Shown: one piece after another, positions 44,501 through 53,627 of the stretch | Position numbering within the stretch: position 1 is the stretch's first letter | Layout: every line of letters starts with the position of its first letter | Source: Sphingobacterium sp. ML3W | GTDB lineage: Bacteria > Bacteroidota > Bacteroidia > Sphingobacteriales > Sphingobacteriaceae | DNA length: 64,000 bases | Assembly: GCF_000747525.1 (NCBI RefSeq) | Contig: NZ_CP009278.1 | Coordinates: 1,860,001-1,924,000 of the forward strand | Direction: 5' to 3' | Made by a program: the position numbers and the translations under genes | The notes under the pieces: model-generated | Told to the model about the DNA's origin: nothing | Database searches by the model: none | The model's input: the letters and a program-made list of their open reading frames with translations, nothing else

Positions 44501-44640
44501 ATACTTTTACGAATGTTAAAGGATTTAATCCAGAAGCATTGGCAGTGAGCGGTGTAACGGGCAATCCAACGACAACAAATATGGTATCGCCTTATCCCGC
44601 TGCAAGAACATTTTCATTAGGAGTCAATGTACAATTTTAA
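41575..44640 (+). CDS. SusC/RagA-family TonB-dependent receptor
   Basis: A 1021-residue outer-membrane importer with start at ATG 41575 (MNQPNL); the longer frame begins with a TTG without merit. Order: signal sequence (residues ~10-33), carboxypeptidase-regulatory domain (IKGTVKDADGNPISGVTVKE, ~47-125), TonB-box-like DEVVVVGYGAQKKSDLTG, plug domain with TTASFTIRGENSISASNDPL and ILKDASSTAIYGSRAANGVI-like SusC signature, then a ~22-strand barrel ending FSLGVNVQF. With the SusD lipoprotein encoded 12 bases downstream it imports an oligosaccharide or peptide. No glycoside hydrolase is nearby, so the nutrient cannot be named. Confidence 0.95.
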   Translation: MNQPNLKMINRLYLCRKSILLSPILLIGLQSYAHTHISKSDMSEYHTVQSTIKGTVKDADGNPISGVTVKEKGGTTSTSTDKTGQFELSVTSSSSTLVFSSVGFKSKEVAVSVAGHVVLTSSSENLDEVVVVGYGAQKKSDLTGSMATVSSKSLENINSPNIVDKLQGKVAGLNINSGNARPGTTASFTIRGENSISASNDPLIILDGIPFSGSLGDIASNTIENISVLKDASSTAIYGSRAANGVILITSKKGLSGKPQMSYNGYFGIQNVERRLNLMNGPEYINYMRDYQISKGKTGSQLDPENYLFANVLQQYKKGEEVDWQDVIFNRNAPVNEHQLSFSGGSDRSDYYASVAYLNQDGLVKNTPYERFNINLNLNQHLTSWLKLGLAVQASQGKRNGVQPSIDNAVKMSPYGINRDENGQVVTYPMYAQTLYPHPFADDNGINDDIKRTVYANTFLDVKLPIQGLSFKTTFGTNYQNKEQSYYYGSNTLTGMGIRGKGEIYNNNRYDWTWENLLTYDRTFGDHKLNVVGLYSASESQEKWSRLYGEDFVSDVGYNNLGSAAKNQKISSGLTNTALLSYMGRINYGYKERYLLTLTGRSDGYSSFSKNDKYAFFPSIAGAWVISKEDFFSSEYLNMLKLRASYGKNGNQAVSPYQTYNRLSKIEYLYGDDATVSNGLVMNYNGRGSSSLKWETTKSLNIGLDFGLWNDRISGNVDYYNAKTSDLLMSRQVPVMNGYSTILSNIGQTANVGIEVGLNTKNIVKEDFSWSSSINFSWNKNKIVDLRGDGKDDLTNAWLIGQPIRIFYDYKVTGIWQKEDDIAQSHQPNAKPGDAKLADMNGDGKITAADRTMMGNKVPVYNLSFGNEFSYKKFSLSIFMNGAFDVSKEDNFRNIERFLPNNGANYLSDMEYWTPERPSTSIPSPGYTPVNNHSYYLNASYWRIRDLSLGYTFNGAQLERLNIGSIRAFINARNLYTFTNVKGFNPEALAVSGVTGNPTTTNMVSPYPAARTFSLGVNVQF

Positions 44641-44651
44641 CCATTTAAGTC

Positions 44652-46271
44652 ATGAAAGCAATTAAGAACATTACATATTTATTATTAAGCACCACACTAT
44701 TTGTTGGCTGCAGTAAAGATTTTTTGGATGAAGATACCAGCGGTTTTCAAGCTCCTAACAATACGTATACCACTACTAATGGTTTTGAAACCGGATTAAC
44801 AGGACTTTATGCCTTTGCTAGATTGGAGTTTCATACTTGGAACAACGACTTTTTTTCGCAAGGAGCTACCCCGCAGGAAGCACTGCAAGTAGGGACAGAT
44901 ATTGTTGCTATAAAGCAGACAGGTACAGATGCGACACTGGCACCCTTTTCCAATTATACCTTAAATCCGACGTCTTCCTACGTTCGTAATTATTGGAAAT
45001 TTGCCTATGGATTGATCGGTAATTCAAATCTGATATTATCCGCTTTGGACAATCCAAACATTCAATGGAAGGATGCCGATCAAGATCCTAAAAGAGTCCG
45101 TGCTACGGCAGAATTTTTCAGAGCTTATGCTTATCGCTACCTGGTTAGTTTATATGGAGATGTGCCTTGGGTGGATAAAGTCTCGGAATTACCAAGGACA
45201 GATTTTACAAGAGCTCCTAAACAGGAGGTTATTCAAAATATGATTGCAGATTTTAAATATGCAGCCGAAAATCTGCCTGAAAATCCAGGAAGTGTCGAAG
45301 ATGGTAAATTGACAAAATGGGCAGCCTATCATTATCTTGCAGAGGCCTATTTATGGGCCAATAAACCCGATTCGGCGATTATTGCAGCTCAAGCTGTTAT
45401 CAATGCTCCGTATTTTAGCTTGAACAATCAACGGTTTGGTGTAGAAAAGGATTTATCTGGAGATTATTTTCACGATATGTTTATTGAAAAAAATCAAAAT
45501 CGTAAATCAGGAAATCAAGAAACTATCTGGGCAATACAGCTGGAATATAATAGTCAAGGTGGGGGAGATCTCTATACCGATTGGAGTAAGCGTGCTTGGG
45601 TGCCTTTCTATGCGCAGCAAACGGGTTTTCTATTGGCAGATTCTTTGGGTGGTCGTGGCTTAGGTCATATCAGACCATATGAATGGTGGCTGAATAGCTA
45701 TGAAGTGCAAGATGTCCGCAATTCGGAATATAACATCAAAAGAGATTGGTATCATAATGATCCGAAGAGTCCATTGTATGGTACTAAACTCAATATTACC
45801 GAGCAGATCAAAGAGTCTGGCAATGTGTTTGCGACGACAACTAAATTCTTTTATGGAAAGACAGCTGATAACCCTGCGTTTGAAGGTAATATGAAAGATC
45901 GTGTTAAGATCCGATTGGCCGAAACGTATTTACTCTTAGCTGAAGCCTATTTGCAAAAGAATGACCCTGCGTCTGCTGCTTCGACAATTAATGTAGTGCG
46001 AGCGCGAGCTAAAGCTACTCCTGTATTGGCATCTCAAGTTAATATAGATTATTTATTGGACGAGCGAGCTAGGGAACTGTTGGGAGAGGAAATGCGTAGA
46101 ATGACACTTTCTAGATTTGGTAAAACTGTATTTTTAGATCGCGTGAAAAGATTGAATACGCAATCTAAGGATGCAATAAAGGACGGGAATGAACTATGGC
46201 CTATTCCTCAAGAGGTCATTGATGCAAATTCTGGAGCAGATTTTCCTCAAAATATAGGGTATAATAATTAG
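44652..46271 (+). CDS. SusD/RagB-family lipoprotein
   Basis: A 539-residue surface lipoprotein with lipobox TTLFVGCSKDFLDED (Cys at residue 20). TPR-like helices form the core (FFRAYAYRYLVSLYGDVPWV near residue 157; YHYLAEAYLWANKPDSAIIA), and the C-terminal SusD block RARELLGEEMRRMTLSRFGK is visible near residue 475. It caps the barrel of the SusC encoded just upstream and binds the substrate. Operon end is marked by the hairpin at 46305. Substrate unknown. Confidence 0.95.
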   Translation: MKAIKNITYLLLSTTLFVGCSKDFLDEDTSGFQAPNNTYTTTNGFETGLTGLYAFARLEFHTWNNDFFSQGATPQEALQVGTDIVAIKQTGTDATLAPFSNYTLNPTSSYVRNYWKFAYGLIGNSNLILSALDNPNIQWKDADQDPKRVRATAEFFRAYAYRYLVSLYGDVPWVDKVSELPRTDFTRAPKQEVIQNMIADFKYAAENLPENPGSVEDGKLTKWAAYHYLAEAYLWANKPDSAIIAAQAVINAPYFSLNNQRFGVEKDLSGDYFHDMFIEKNQNRKSGNQETIWAIQLEYNSQGGGDLYTDWSKRAWVPFYAQQTGFLLADSLGGRGLGHIRPYEWWLNSYEVQDVRNSEYNIKRDWYHNDPKSPLYGTKLNITEQIKESGNVFATTTKFFYGKTADNPAFEGNMKDRVKIRLAETYLLLAEAYLQKNDPASAASTINVVRARAKATPVLASQVNIDYLLDERARELLGEEMRRMTLSRFGKTVFLDRVKRLNTQSKDAIKDGNELWPIPQEVIDANSGADFPQNIGYNN

Positions 46272-46304
46272 TGTTCTTTTTGTAGTAGCGCCTAAAAAGG
46301 TAGA

Positions 46305-46342
46305 AGAGCTGGTGAATTACGTTATTCATCAGCTCTTTTTAT
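46305..46342 (+). terminator. Terminator of the susC-susD operon
   Basis: 13-bp stem with one G-U type pair (46305-46317 with 46324-46336), followed by a T-rich tract. Confidence 0.8.
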
Positions 46343-46788
46343 TTCATAATGTCTTATTTTATAGTGTGAATTTTGATTGGGAAAAAAATATATTTATATA
46401 ATCGTCTTTTAAACGATTGTTAGTAACAAAATAGATCAGTCATTACTGAGCATTATGTCTGATGTGTGCTATATTTTTGTTACAATTGGTTGGGAGGTAT
46501 ATTTTTTTGTGGTATCATGCCGATGTTTGCGTCTTTGCAGAAGTTTGCGCTATTGAAAGTGCTGTGATACGTGTATAAATCACTGATTTTATGCGTTTAA
46601 ACTTTTAAACTTGTATAAGTTTATTTTGTGTTATTGTGAATTTTAACCTTCAAATATTATTGTTTTAGCAATTATTTTAGCAGTTCTTTAGATTTATTTT
46701 TACAATTAATGTGTTTTGTTAAAAATATTTTATTGATTTGTCGCCGCGTGTGGATAATGCATCATACGTACTAACAAATTATTTTTTT
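46343..46788. other. Intergenic region before the third SusC gene
   Basis: A+T-rich leader without coding signal. Promoter elements for the second susC-susD operon are expected here, but no exact TAnnTTTG was identified close to the gene; a leader of 100-200 bases is likely. Confidence 0.4.
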
Positions 46789-49700
46789 ATGAATAAATCT
46801 AAACTATTTCATGTTTTAGCCTTTTCAATGGTATTTGGTTTTGGTGGCCTCGATCAATCGATCGCGGGTATACAGGTCGAATACCAAAGCAACCAAGTTA
46901 AAATAACCGGGGTTGTGCGTGATGGGAATGGGCCGATTTCTGGAGCTTCTATTTCTGTCAAAGGAACGGCTATAGCGACTTTTACAGATACTTCGGGTCG
47001 CTTTAATTTGGCGACGATTCCGATGGGATCAAAAATCGTGGTTAGCTATATGGGCTATGCATCGAAAGAAATTGTATGGAAAGGGGAGACTACGCTCAAT
47101 GTGCAACTTGAATCGACAGCTAATGATCTGGATGAGGTGGTAGTCGTGGCTTATGGTACGGCTAAAAAGTCTACATTCACTGGTTCTGCTTCGGTGGTCA
47201 AATCGGATCAATTGGAAAAAATATCCGGTTCGGGTTTTGCAGAGGCACTACAGGGGATGAGTCCTGGTGTCAATGTGGTCAACAATGAAGGTAATCCAGG
47301 TGGTGAAACGCGTATTCAGATACGCGGGATCAGTTCCATGTCTGGGACTTCTAATCCACTATATGTGGTGGATGGGATGCCTTATGATGGTCAGCTCAAC
47401 TCGATATCTCCTTCAGATATTGAATCGGTTACGGTCTTGAAGGATGCGGCTGCTTCTTCGCTCTACGGTTCTCGTGCAGCAAATGGGGTGGTGGTGATCA
47501 CGACTAAAAAAGGAAAAACGGCTAAACCGGTGCTGAATTTTAGATCGGCTTGGGGTACTTCGGACAATGCGGTCAAAAATCCAACAAAAGCTTCTCCTCA
47601 AGAGCAATTGCTCAACACTTGGGAAGCGATGTACAATGATCAATTCTATAAATATAACTTGACTTCGGAGAAGGCTGGCGATTGGGCTTCGGACAATGTG
47701 CTCAGCAAGCTGTTGAAAAAGGTGAACAATTCCAAAGGTGAGTCAATATATGTATCGCCCTTCCAGCACATCGATGAAGATTATGTCATGCATGATGGTA
47801 AAGGCAATCCTTATATCAACCCGAACTTGAAAATGATCTGGGATGAGGCTGATTATGATGTGTACAAAGCCGTGTTTTCAAGAAAATTGAGACAGGATTA
47901 TGGTCTGGATGTTTCAGGTACTGCAGGTGATGGAAAGACCAATTATTTCTTATCTTCTTCGTATTTGGATGATAAGGGGTATGCGTCTAGCCAATATTTT
48001 AAACGCTATGGTTTCCGTGCCAACGTAACCACACAGGTCAATAAATGGTTGCAGGTAGGGGGTAACCTTTCTTATAGCGGTAGCAGACAGAATGTTTCTG
48101 GTGCAGCACGTGCTTTGGTGTTTACCACATCGATGTATTCGCCTTATCTGCGCAATAACGACAATACGGATTGGGTGTACTCGGAAAAAACAGGTAAACG
48201 CATGTACGATTATGGAAATTATGTCAATAATTTCTTTGGTGCCAATGTCATGCAGAATAATGGTGACTACTGGAACAATGCGAATGATGAGGACTTCAAT
48301 AATGTGATGAACAGTATGATAGCGTCCCGGTTTTTTGCACAGGTTACTTTACCGTACAATTTTACCTTTAAAACGAGCTTAAGTATCGACGATAATAGTT
48401 CGAAAAATTTCACCTATGGATCTGCAGTCCATGGAGCAGGGCAGCTGGCGCCATATGGGGTTACCGTGATGACGAATGGCGGGACTGCTTCGCGCTCGAA
48501 TAACAATACCAAATCCGTTACATTCAACAATATATTGAGCTGGAACAAGGATTTTGGTAGTCATAATTTAGCTGCATTGGCTGGACAGGAGTCCTATACC
48601 AATAACAGCTTGTACGACTATGGATATGGAGAGGGGATCATGCAGCTGGGGCAGTATGAATTGTCTTCGACGACTAAAAATTGGTCGGTAAATTCCAACA
48701 AGGATCGCTATGCACTTTTATCTTACTTTGGTAAGTTGGATTATAACTACGATAGTAAATACTTTCTGTCCGGTTCATTCCGTCGGGATGGTTCTTCTCG
48801 CTTTCATCCGGACAACCGCTGGGGTAACTTCTTTTCGGCAGGCCTTTCTTGGCAGATTGCTAAGGAGGATTTCCTAAAGGATGTGAGCTGGTTGGATAAT
48901 CTATCCTTTCGCTCTAGCTACGGTACCACGGGTAACGATAAATTGAGTCGCCGTGGTGATAATGGTGTGGCTGGTGGTGATATCTACTATGCTTACCAAG
49001 GGGTGTATGAATCAAGTGACTTGTATGGTCAAGCGGGGTTGTATCCTTCGGCTTTCCCGACTCCGTCGTTGATATGGGAAAAGAACAAACAGTTCAATGC
49101 CGCATTTGATTTTGGTATCCTGAAAAATATCTACGGTACGATCGAGTATTATTCGAGAACGGCATCTGATCTTTTGTATTATAAAGAGTTTCCATTGTCG
49201 GCACAGGTGGGTAGTGCTAATGGGTTGAATACCAATTTGGGCGATTTGAAAAATTCAGGTTTTGAATTCTCATTGGGTGCTGATGCCATTCGTAAGGAAA
49301 ACTTTAAATGGAAGATCGATGCGAACTTATCTACGTTGAAAAACGAGATCACATACTTACCTAGTGGCGAGTTTACCTACAACAATCGGGGGGCAGGCTA
49401 CAAACTTGCTGAAGGATACTCGTTGTACGAATTCTATATGGTTAAAAATGCAGGTGTAGATCCTGAAACGGGTAATATGCGCTATTGGGTACGTGATGGT
49501 GAAAACTGGAAAATGACAGAAAAATATGATGCAGAGGTAACCTCTGATGATTATCAGAACATCGGCTCGGCGCTACCGAAAGTGTATGGTTCATTGACCA
49601 ATGCATTCCAGTTTAAAGGAATAGACCTGTCGTTTATGTTGTATTATTCGCTGGGATCCAAGATGTTTGACTATGCGTATGTCGAGCGTACTGCTGTACG

Positions 49701-50088
49701 TGGTGGTGTAGGTGTGATCCAAGATCTAGTGGCAGATCATTGGCGCCAACCTGGAGATCAGGCTTTATTGCCTAAGTATTCGAATGATGATTATGCGAGT
49801 ACGCGTAAAAATTCTGATTTCTATGTGTTTGATAACGATTATATCCGTCTGCGTAACGTTTCATTGGGCTATTCATTGCCGACGAATACCTTGTCGAAGA
49901 TAGGTTTGTCTAAAGTGCGCTTCTATGTATCGGGCGATAACTTGCTAACGTTTGGTGCAGCGAAAAAACGGTATTCGGATCCTGAAACGGCCTTGTCTGG
50001 TAATAATTATAACGGTTCTGCTGATAAGGATAATGGGATACAGGGTGCAAGAAGAGTGTATATGGCTGGTTTACAGGTGTCGTTTTAA
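46789..50088 (+). CDS. SusC/RagA-family TonB-dependent receptor
   Basis: A 1099-residue outer-membrane receptor; start placed at ATG 46789 (MNKSKLFHV), which begins the signal peptide, rather than at the upstream TTG. Order: signal peptide, carboxypeptidase-regulatory domain (ITGVVRDGNGPISGASISVK), TonB-box-like DEVVVVAYGTAKKSTFTG, plug with ETRIQIRGISSMSGTSNPLY and VTVLKDAAASSLYGSRAANG, then the barrel ending in MAGLQVSF. It forms an operon with the susD gene 13 bases downstream. Its plug differs from that of the 41.6-kb paralogue, so it likely imports a different nutrient. Confidence 0.95.
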   Translation: MNKSKLFHVLAFSMVFGFGGLDQSIAGIQVEYQSNQVKITGVVRDGNGPISGASISVKGTAIATFTDTSGRFNLATIPMGSKIVVSYMGYASKEIVWKGETTLNVQLESTANDLDEVVVVAYGTAKKSTFTGSASVVKSDQLEKISGSGFAEALQGMSPGVNVVNNEGNPGGETRIQIRGISSMSGTSNPLYVVDGMPYDGQLNSISPSDIESVTVLKDAAASSLYGSRAANGVVVITTKKGKTAKPVLNFRSAWGTSDNAVKNPTKASPQEQLLNTWEAMYNDQFYKYNLTSEKAGDWASDNVLSKLLKKVNNSKGESIYVSPFQHIDEDYVMHDGKGNPYINPNLKMIWDEADYDVYKAVFSRKLRQDYGLDVSGTAGDGKTNYFLSSSYLDDKGYASSQYFKRYGFRANVTTQVNKWLQVGGNLSYSGSRQNVSGAARALVFTTSMYSPYLRNNDNTDWVYSEKTGKRMYDYGNYVNNFFGANVMQNNGDYWNNANDEDFNNVMNSMIASRFFAQVTLPYNFTFKTSLSIDDNSSKNFTYGSAVHGAGQLAPYGVTVMTNGGTASRSNNNTKSVTFNNILSWNKDFGSHNLAALAGQESYTNNSLYDYGYGEGIMQLGQYELSSTTKNWSVNSNKDRYALLSYFGKLDYNYDSKYFLSGSFRRDGSSRFHPDNRWGNFFSAGLSWQIAKEDFLKDVSWLDNLSFRSSYGTTGNDKLSRRGDNGVAGGDIYYAYQGVYESSDLYGQAGLYPSAFPTPSLIWEKNKQFNAAFDFGILKNIYGTIEYYSRTASDLLYYKEFPLSAQVGSANGLNTNLGDLKNSGFEFSLGADAIRKENFKWKIDANLSTLKNEITYLPSGEFTYNNRGAGYKLAEGYSLYEFYMVKNAGVDPETGNMRYWVRDGENWKMTEKYDAEVTSDDYQNIGSALPKVYGSLTNAFQFKGIDLSFMLYYSLGSKMFDYAYVERTAVRGGVGVIQDLVADHWRQPGDQALLPKYSNDDYASTRKNSDFYVFDNDYIRLRNVSLGYSLPTNTLSKIGLSKVRFYVSGDNLLTFGAAKKRYSDPETALSGNNYNGSADKDNGIQGARRVYMAGLQVSF

Positions 50089-50101
50089 AAGAGAATAGAA
50101 A

Positions 50102-51694
50102 ATGAAAAAAATTGCTAAAAGTTTACAATATATCGCATTAGGGGCTGTCCTTTTAATGCAAACGGGCTGTAAGGACTTCTTGGATGCCGATTCTTCAACA
50201 GCGACGTCGGAGGATGTAGTTTTGTCGAGTGCTTCGCAGTTGGAGCGTGTGCTGACGGCTACTTATAGACAACTGTATTTTAATGATCAGGGCACGGACC
50301 GTGTTTATGCGGGGTTGCCAGGTTTGCAGATGTATGTGGATCTGGGGGGAGCGGATATCTTGAGCCATACCAATATGGGTGGCAACCAGGTGACGGCATA
50401 TACCTATGAGCCTCAAAAGACGCAAACGACGGGTCTATCTAATGGTATTTGGTCGATGATGTATAAGATCATCAACCAAACGAATATCATCATCGATGCA
50501 CTGCCTGAAGCGCAGGGTGAAGAGACTCTGAAAAATCAGATCATGGGTCAGGCAAAAGCGATCAGGGGATTGTGTTACTTTCACCTGATCCAAAACTATC
50601 AACAGACTTATATGTTGGCTAAACAGAAACCTGGGGTGATCTTGCGCTTAAGTCCGAAGGAAAATGAAAGTTTACCTCGTGCTACTGTGGAAGCAACATA
50701 TGCTCAGATTGTCCAAGATCTGACGGATGCGAAGTCTTTATTGGCAAATTATACGCGTCCAAATAAGTGGACGATCGATAAAAGCGTGGTAGCGGGGCAG
50801 TTAGCTCGGGTCTATTTGGTGATGAATAATTGGGAAGGTGCATATGCAGAGGCTAATGCGGCTTATACTAATTACAGCCAATTGATGACCAAAGAGCAGT
50901 ATCGCTCTGGTTTTGATGATGTAATCAGCAATAATTATGCTGAGGTGATGTGGGCTGTCCAATTTACGGCGACCAATAACCTGGGTGGTGGTACGCAGTT
51001 TAATTTCTGGTATAACCAAGATGAAAGTTATGGTGAGGGCTATACGGATGGACCTATCTATTCGTTCTTGGACTTTTTTGCGGATGGTCAATATGAAAAG
51101 CTGTTTGAAAGAACAGAGGATCGTTACCAGTTTTGGAAACGTACTAAAAATGCTTCGAAGGAATGGTCTACGAAATGGGCGTATGATAAGTATAAGCATT
51201 ATGGCGATGCCAATGGTGCTGTTCAGGGAAATACCAGACCAGAAATTTCGTTGATGCGTGGTTCGGAGATGTTACTGATCATGGCGGAGGCTGCTGCACA
51301 ATTGAACAATGGACAGGCGTTGACCTATCTGAATCGTTTGCAAACGGCTCGTGGTGTTAAGGGATTGACCACTGCTGCGGCGGGAACACCACTGCTAGAG
51401 GCTATCTATGTGGAGCGTAGGAAGGAGCTGTTGTGTGAGGGTGTTACGGGAATATACGACTTGTTGCGCTTGCAAAAACCATTGCTCCGTATCCAAGAAA
51501 CGGCTACTTATCCGGAAGGCCATTATACTTGGGGAATGAACAACTTGAATGGTTATGTAGCGGGTAGTGCCAATCCAACCGGTACTTTTCCTTCTAATGA
51601 TTACCGTTTTCTAAATCAGATTCCACAATTGGAGATCGCGAACAATAACGCGCTTTCTGAAACGGATCAAAATCCATATTCAGGTAATAAATAA
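50102..51694 (+). CDS. SusD/RagB-family lipoprotein
   Basis: A 530-residue lipoprotein with lipobox LLMQTGCKDFLDADS (Cys at residue 23). SusD helical core visible in AKAIRGLCYFHLIQNYQQTY (residue ~157 onward) and AGQLARVYLVMNNWEGAYAE, with the C-terminal YVERRKELLCEGVTGIYDLL block (residues ~440-460). Partner of the SusC encoded immediately upstream; the two should form the lid and barrel of one importer. Ends at a strong bidirectional hairpin. Confidence 0.95.
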   Translation: MKKIAKSLQYIALGAVLLMQTGCKDFLDADSSTATSEDVVLSSASQLERVLTATYRQLYFNDQGTDRVYAGLPGLQMYVDLGGADILSHTNMGGNQVTAYTYEPQKTQTTGLSNGIWSMMYKIINQTNIIIDALPEAQGEETLKNQIMGQAKAIRGLCYFHLIQNYQQTYMLAKQKPGVILRLSPKENESLPRATVEATYAQIVQDLTDAKSLLANYTRPNKWTIDKSVVAGQLARVYLVMNNWEGAYAEANAAYTNYSQLMTKEQYRSGFDDVISNNYAEVMWAVQFTATNNLGGGTQFNFWYNQDESYGEGYTDGPIYSFLDFFADGQYEKLFERTEDRYQFWKRTKNASKEWSTKWAYDKYKHYGDANGAVQGNTRPEISLMRGSEMLLIMAEAAAQLNNGQALTYLNRLQTARGVKGLTTAAAGTPLLEAIYVERRKELLCEGVTGIYDLLRLQKPLLRIQETATYPEGHYTWGMNNLNGYVAGSANPTGTFPSNDYRFLNQIPQLEIANNNALSETDQNPYSGNK

Positions 51695-51710
51695 GATGCC
51701 TATAAATGAA

Positions 51711-51744
51711 GAAAGCTCTCTCAGTATTACTGAGAGAGCTTTCT
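51711..51744. terminator. Bidirectional terminator between susD and the tRNA-Phe array
   Basis: Perfect 16-bp inverted repeat from 51711 to 51743, followed by TTTTG on the plus strand; it also lies just past the last tRNA-Phe of the minus-strand array. Confidence 0.85.
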
Positions 51745-51748
51745 TTTG

Positions 51749-51821
51749 TGGTGCCAGCTGGATTCGAACCAGCGACACAAGGATTTTCAGTCCTTTGCTC
51801 TACCGACTGAGCTATGGCACC
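51749..51821 (-). tRNA. tRNA-Phe (GAA), copy 5 in transcription order
   Basis: 73-nt tRNA: acceptor GGTGCCA/TGGCACC, anticodon loop CTGAAAA (GAA), T-arm GGTTCGAATCC, no encoded CCA. Last gene of the array on the minus strand. Confidence 0.95.
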
Positions 51822-51861
51822 TTCCAAGTTTTTGTTTTTAATCTGTTACTTTCAGATCTAG

Positions 51862-51934
51862 TGGTGCCAGCTGGATTCGAACCAGCGACACAAGGATTTT
51901 CAGTCCTTTGCTCTACCGACTGAGCTATGGCACC
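51862..51934 (-). tRNA. tRNA-Phe (GAA), copy 4 in transcription order
   Basis: Identical to the copy at 51749-51821; 40-bp spacer between them. Confidence 0.95.
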
Positions 51935-51974
51935 TTCCAAGTTTTTGTTTTTAATCTGTTACTTTCAGATCTGG

Positions 51975-52047
51975 TGGTGCCAGCTGGATTCGAACCAGCG
52001 ACACAAGGATTTTCAGTCCTTTGCTCTACCGACTGAGCTATGGCACC
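51975..52047 (-). tRNA. tRNA-Phe (GAA), copy 3 in transcription order
   Basis: Identical tRNA sequence at the same 113-bp interval. Confidence 0.95.
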
Positions 52048-52087
52048 TTCCAAGTTTTTGTTTTTAATCTGTTACTTTCAGATTTGG

Positions 52088-52160
52088 TGGTGCCAGCTGG
52101 ATTCGAACCAGCGACACAAGGATTTTCAGTCCTTTGCTCTACCGACTGAGCTATGGCACC
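52088..52160 (-). tRNA. tRNA-Phe (GAA), copy 2 in transcription order
   Basis: Identical tRNA sequence at the same 113-bp interval; the spacer following it (toward 52087) has GATTTGG instead of GATCTGG. Confidence 0.95.
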
Positions 52161-52200
52161 TTCCAAGTTTTTGTTTTTAATCTGTTACTTTCAGATCTGG

Positions 52201-52273
52201 TGGTGCCAGCTGGATTCGAACCAGCGACACAAGGATTTTCAGTCCTTTGCTCTACCAACTGAGCTATGGCACC
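52201..52273 (-). tRNA. tRNA-Phe (GAA), first copy in transcription order, with a D-loop variant
   Basis: Same as the others except that the D-loop reads CAGTTGGTAG instead of CAGTCGGTAG. Nearest to the promoter side of the array. Confidence 0.95.
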
Positions 52274-52435
52274 TTAACCTGCATCCCCGTTTAACTTTGA
52301 ATGCGATGCAAATATAGCCCGATAATTCGAATTCTAAAACTTTTCAATCATTTATTTCATGTATTTTTTTGAAAGACTTGATTTAGATACAGATAAAATT
52401 TACAAGAAATTAACACGTAAAATTTTGAAATAGCC

Positions 52436-52443
52436 TATCTTTG
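52436..52443 (+). promoter_or_regulatory. -7 box (TATCTTTG) of mnmA
   Basis: TATCTTTG matches TAnnTTTG; the start codon is 18 bases downstream. No exact -33 TTTG at the right distance. Confidence 0.6.
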
Positions 52444-52460
52444 CAGTTCAATAAAATAAA

Positions 52461-53552
52461 ATGAGTAAAAGAGGAAGAGTATTAGTTGCTATGAGTGGGG
52501 GTGTTGACAGTTCGGTAGCGGCTGTCATGCTTCATGAACAAGGGTATGAAGTCATAGGGATCACGATGAAGACTTGGGACTATGCAGCTTCTGGTGGTTC
52601 GTCTAAGGAAACCGGATGTTGCAGCTTGGATAGTATCAACGATGCGCGTTCATTGGCGGTGAATTATGGTTTCCCGCATTATATATTGGATATTAGAGAC
52701 GAGTTTGGCGATTTTGTCATTGACAATTTTGTAGATGAATATATTGCTGGCCGTACGCCGAACCCTTGTGTATTGTGTAATACACATATTAAGTGGGAGG
52801 CTTTGATGAAACGTGCGAATAAATTGGATTGTGAGTTTATCGCAACTGGGCACTATGCCAATATTCGTCTTCACGATAATGATCGTTACGTGATTTCGAA
52901 AGGTAAGGATGAAAATAAAGATCAATCTTACGTGCTTTGGGGTGTTGCGCAGGAAAATTTGGCTCGTACCCAATTCCCATTGGGCTCGTTCGCTAAAACA
53001 GAAATTCGTCAGATGGCTTTGGATATGGGGCAAAAGGAACTGGCTAATAAAGCGGAGAGCTATGAGATCTGTTTTGTTCCGGATAATGATTACCGTGCAT
53101 TTTTAAGACATAAAGTTCCTACATTGGATCAACAGATCGGTAAAGGTAACTTTATCTTGACGGATGGTACTGTGGTTGGTGAACATATCGGTTACCCTTA
53201 TTTCACAATCGGACAACGTAAAGGTCTGGGTATTGCATTGGGTAAACCGATGTTTGTGGTAGAGATACTTCCAGAAAGCAATACGGTTGTGTTGGGTGAA
53301 GAGTATGAACTGGAAAAATCATTCGCTTATGTGCGCAATGTCAATTTGGTGAAATATGCTTCATTGGAACAACCGATGGAAGCGATTTCGAAGGTGCGCT
53401 ATAAAGATGCTGGTGCTTTGTCTACAATCTCGCAAGAGGGTGATATGGTGAAGATCGATTTCGTGCACAATGTAAAAGGTATCGCACCTGGTCAATCGGC
53501 AGTTTTTTATGAAGGCAATGATTTGATTGGTGGTGGTTTCTTAGTGAAATAG
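52461..53552 (+). CDS. mnmA: tRNA 2-thiouridylase MnmA
   Basis: A 363-residue enzyme that installs the 2-thio group on U34 of tRNA-Lys, -Glu and -Gln. The PP-loop ATP site is SGGVDSS at residues 12-18. The catalytic cysteines are C103 (TPNPCVLCN) and C204 (SYEICFVPD), which form the persulfide/disulfide pair. A central GHYANI block and a C-terminal beta-barrel (residues ~215-363, IGQRKGLGIALGKPMFV) complete the family architecture at usual length. Monocistronic between the tRNA-Phe array and a terminator; a -7 box lies 18 bases before the start. Confidence 0.97.
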   Translation: MSKRGRVLVAMSGGVDSSVAAVMLHEQGYEVIGITMKTWDYAASGGSSKETGCCSLDSINDARSLAVNYGFPHYILDIRDEFGDFVIDNFVDEYIAGRTPNPCVLCNTHIKWEALMKRANKLDCEFIATGHYANIRLHDNDRYVISKGKDENKDQSYVLWGVAQENLARTQFPLGSFAKTEIRQMALDMGQKELANKAESYEICFVPDNDYRAFLRHKVPTLDQQIGKGNFILTDGTVVGEHIGYPYFTIGQRKGLGIALGKPMFVVEILPESNTVVLGEEYELEKSFAYVRNVNLVKYASLEQPMEAISKVRYKDAGALSTISQEGDMVKIDFVHNVKGIAPGQSAVFYEGNDLIGGGFLVK

Positions 53553-53578
53553 ATAACATCGATTTTATATAAAATAAG

Positions 53579-53612
53579 AAAAGGTCTTAAAATTAGTTTT
53601 AAGACCTTTTTT
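53579..53612. terminator. Terminator of mnmA
   Basis: Perfect 14-bp stem (53579-53592 with 53597-53610), TTAG loop, U-tract on both strands. Confidence 0.85.
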
Positions 53613-53627
53613 CATGGAGGGGTGCTG

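Larger units (their letters stand above)
51749..52273 (-). repeat. Tandem array of five tRNA-Phe units, 113-bp period
   Basis: Four 113-bp steps, each with a 73-bp tRNA and a 40-bp spacer (TTCCAAGTTTTTGT then TTAATCTGTTACTTTCAG). Spacers differ only at one or two bases near the end, so the array arose by recent unequal duplication or is kept uniform by recombination. Confidence 0.95.

Noticed and set aside
46738..46788. N-terminal extension of the SusC at 46.8 kb from a TTG codon
   Set aside because: ATG 46789 directly precedes the hydrophobic signal sequence.
41503..51694. Polysaccharide utilisation locus with linked enzymes
   Set aside because: Two susC-susD pairs are present, but no glycoside hydrolase, lyase, sulfatase or hybrid sensor is adjacent, so a carbohydrate assignment is unsupported.
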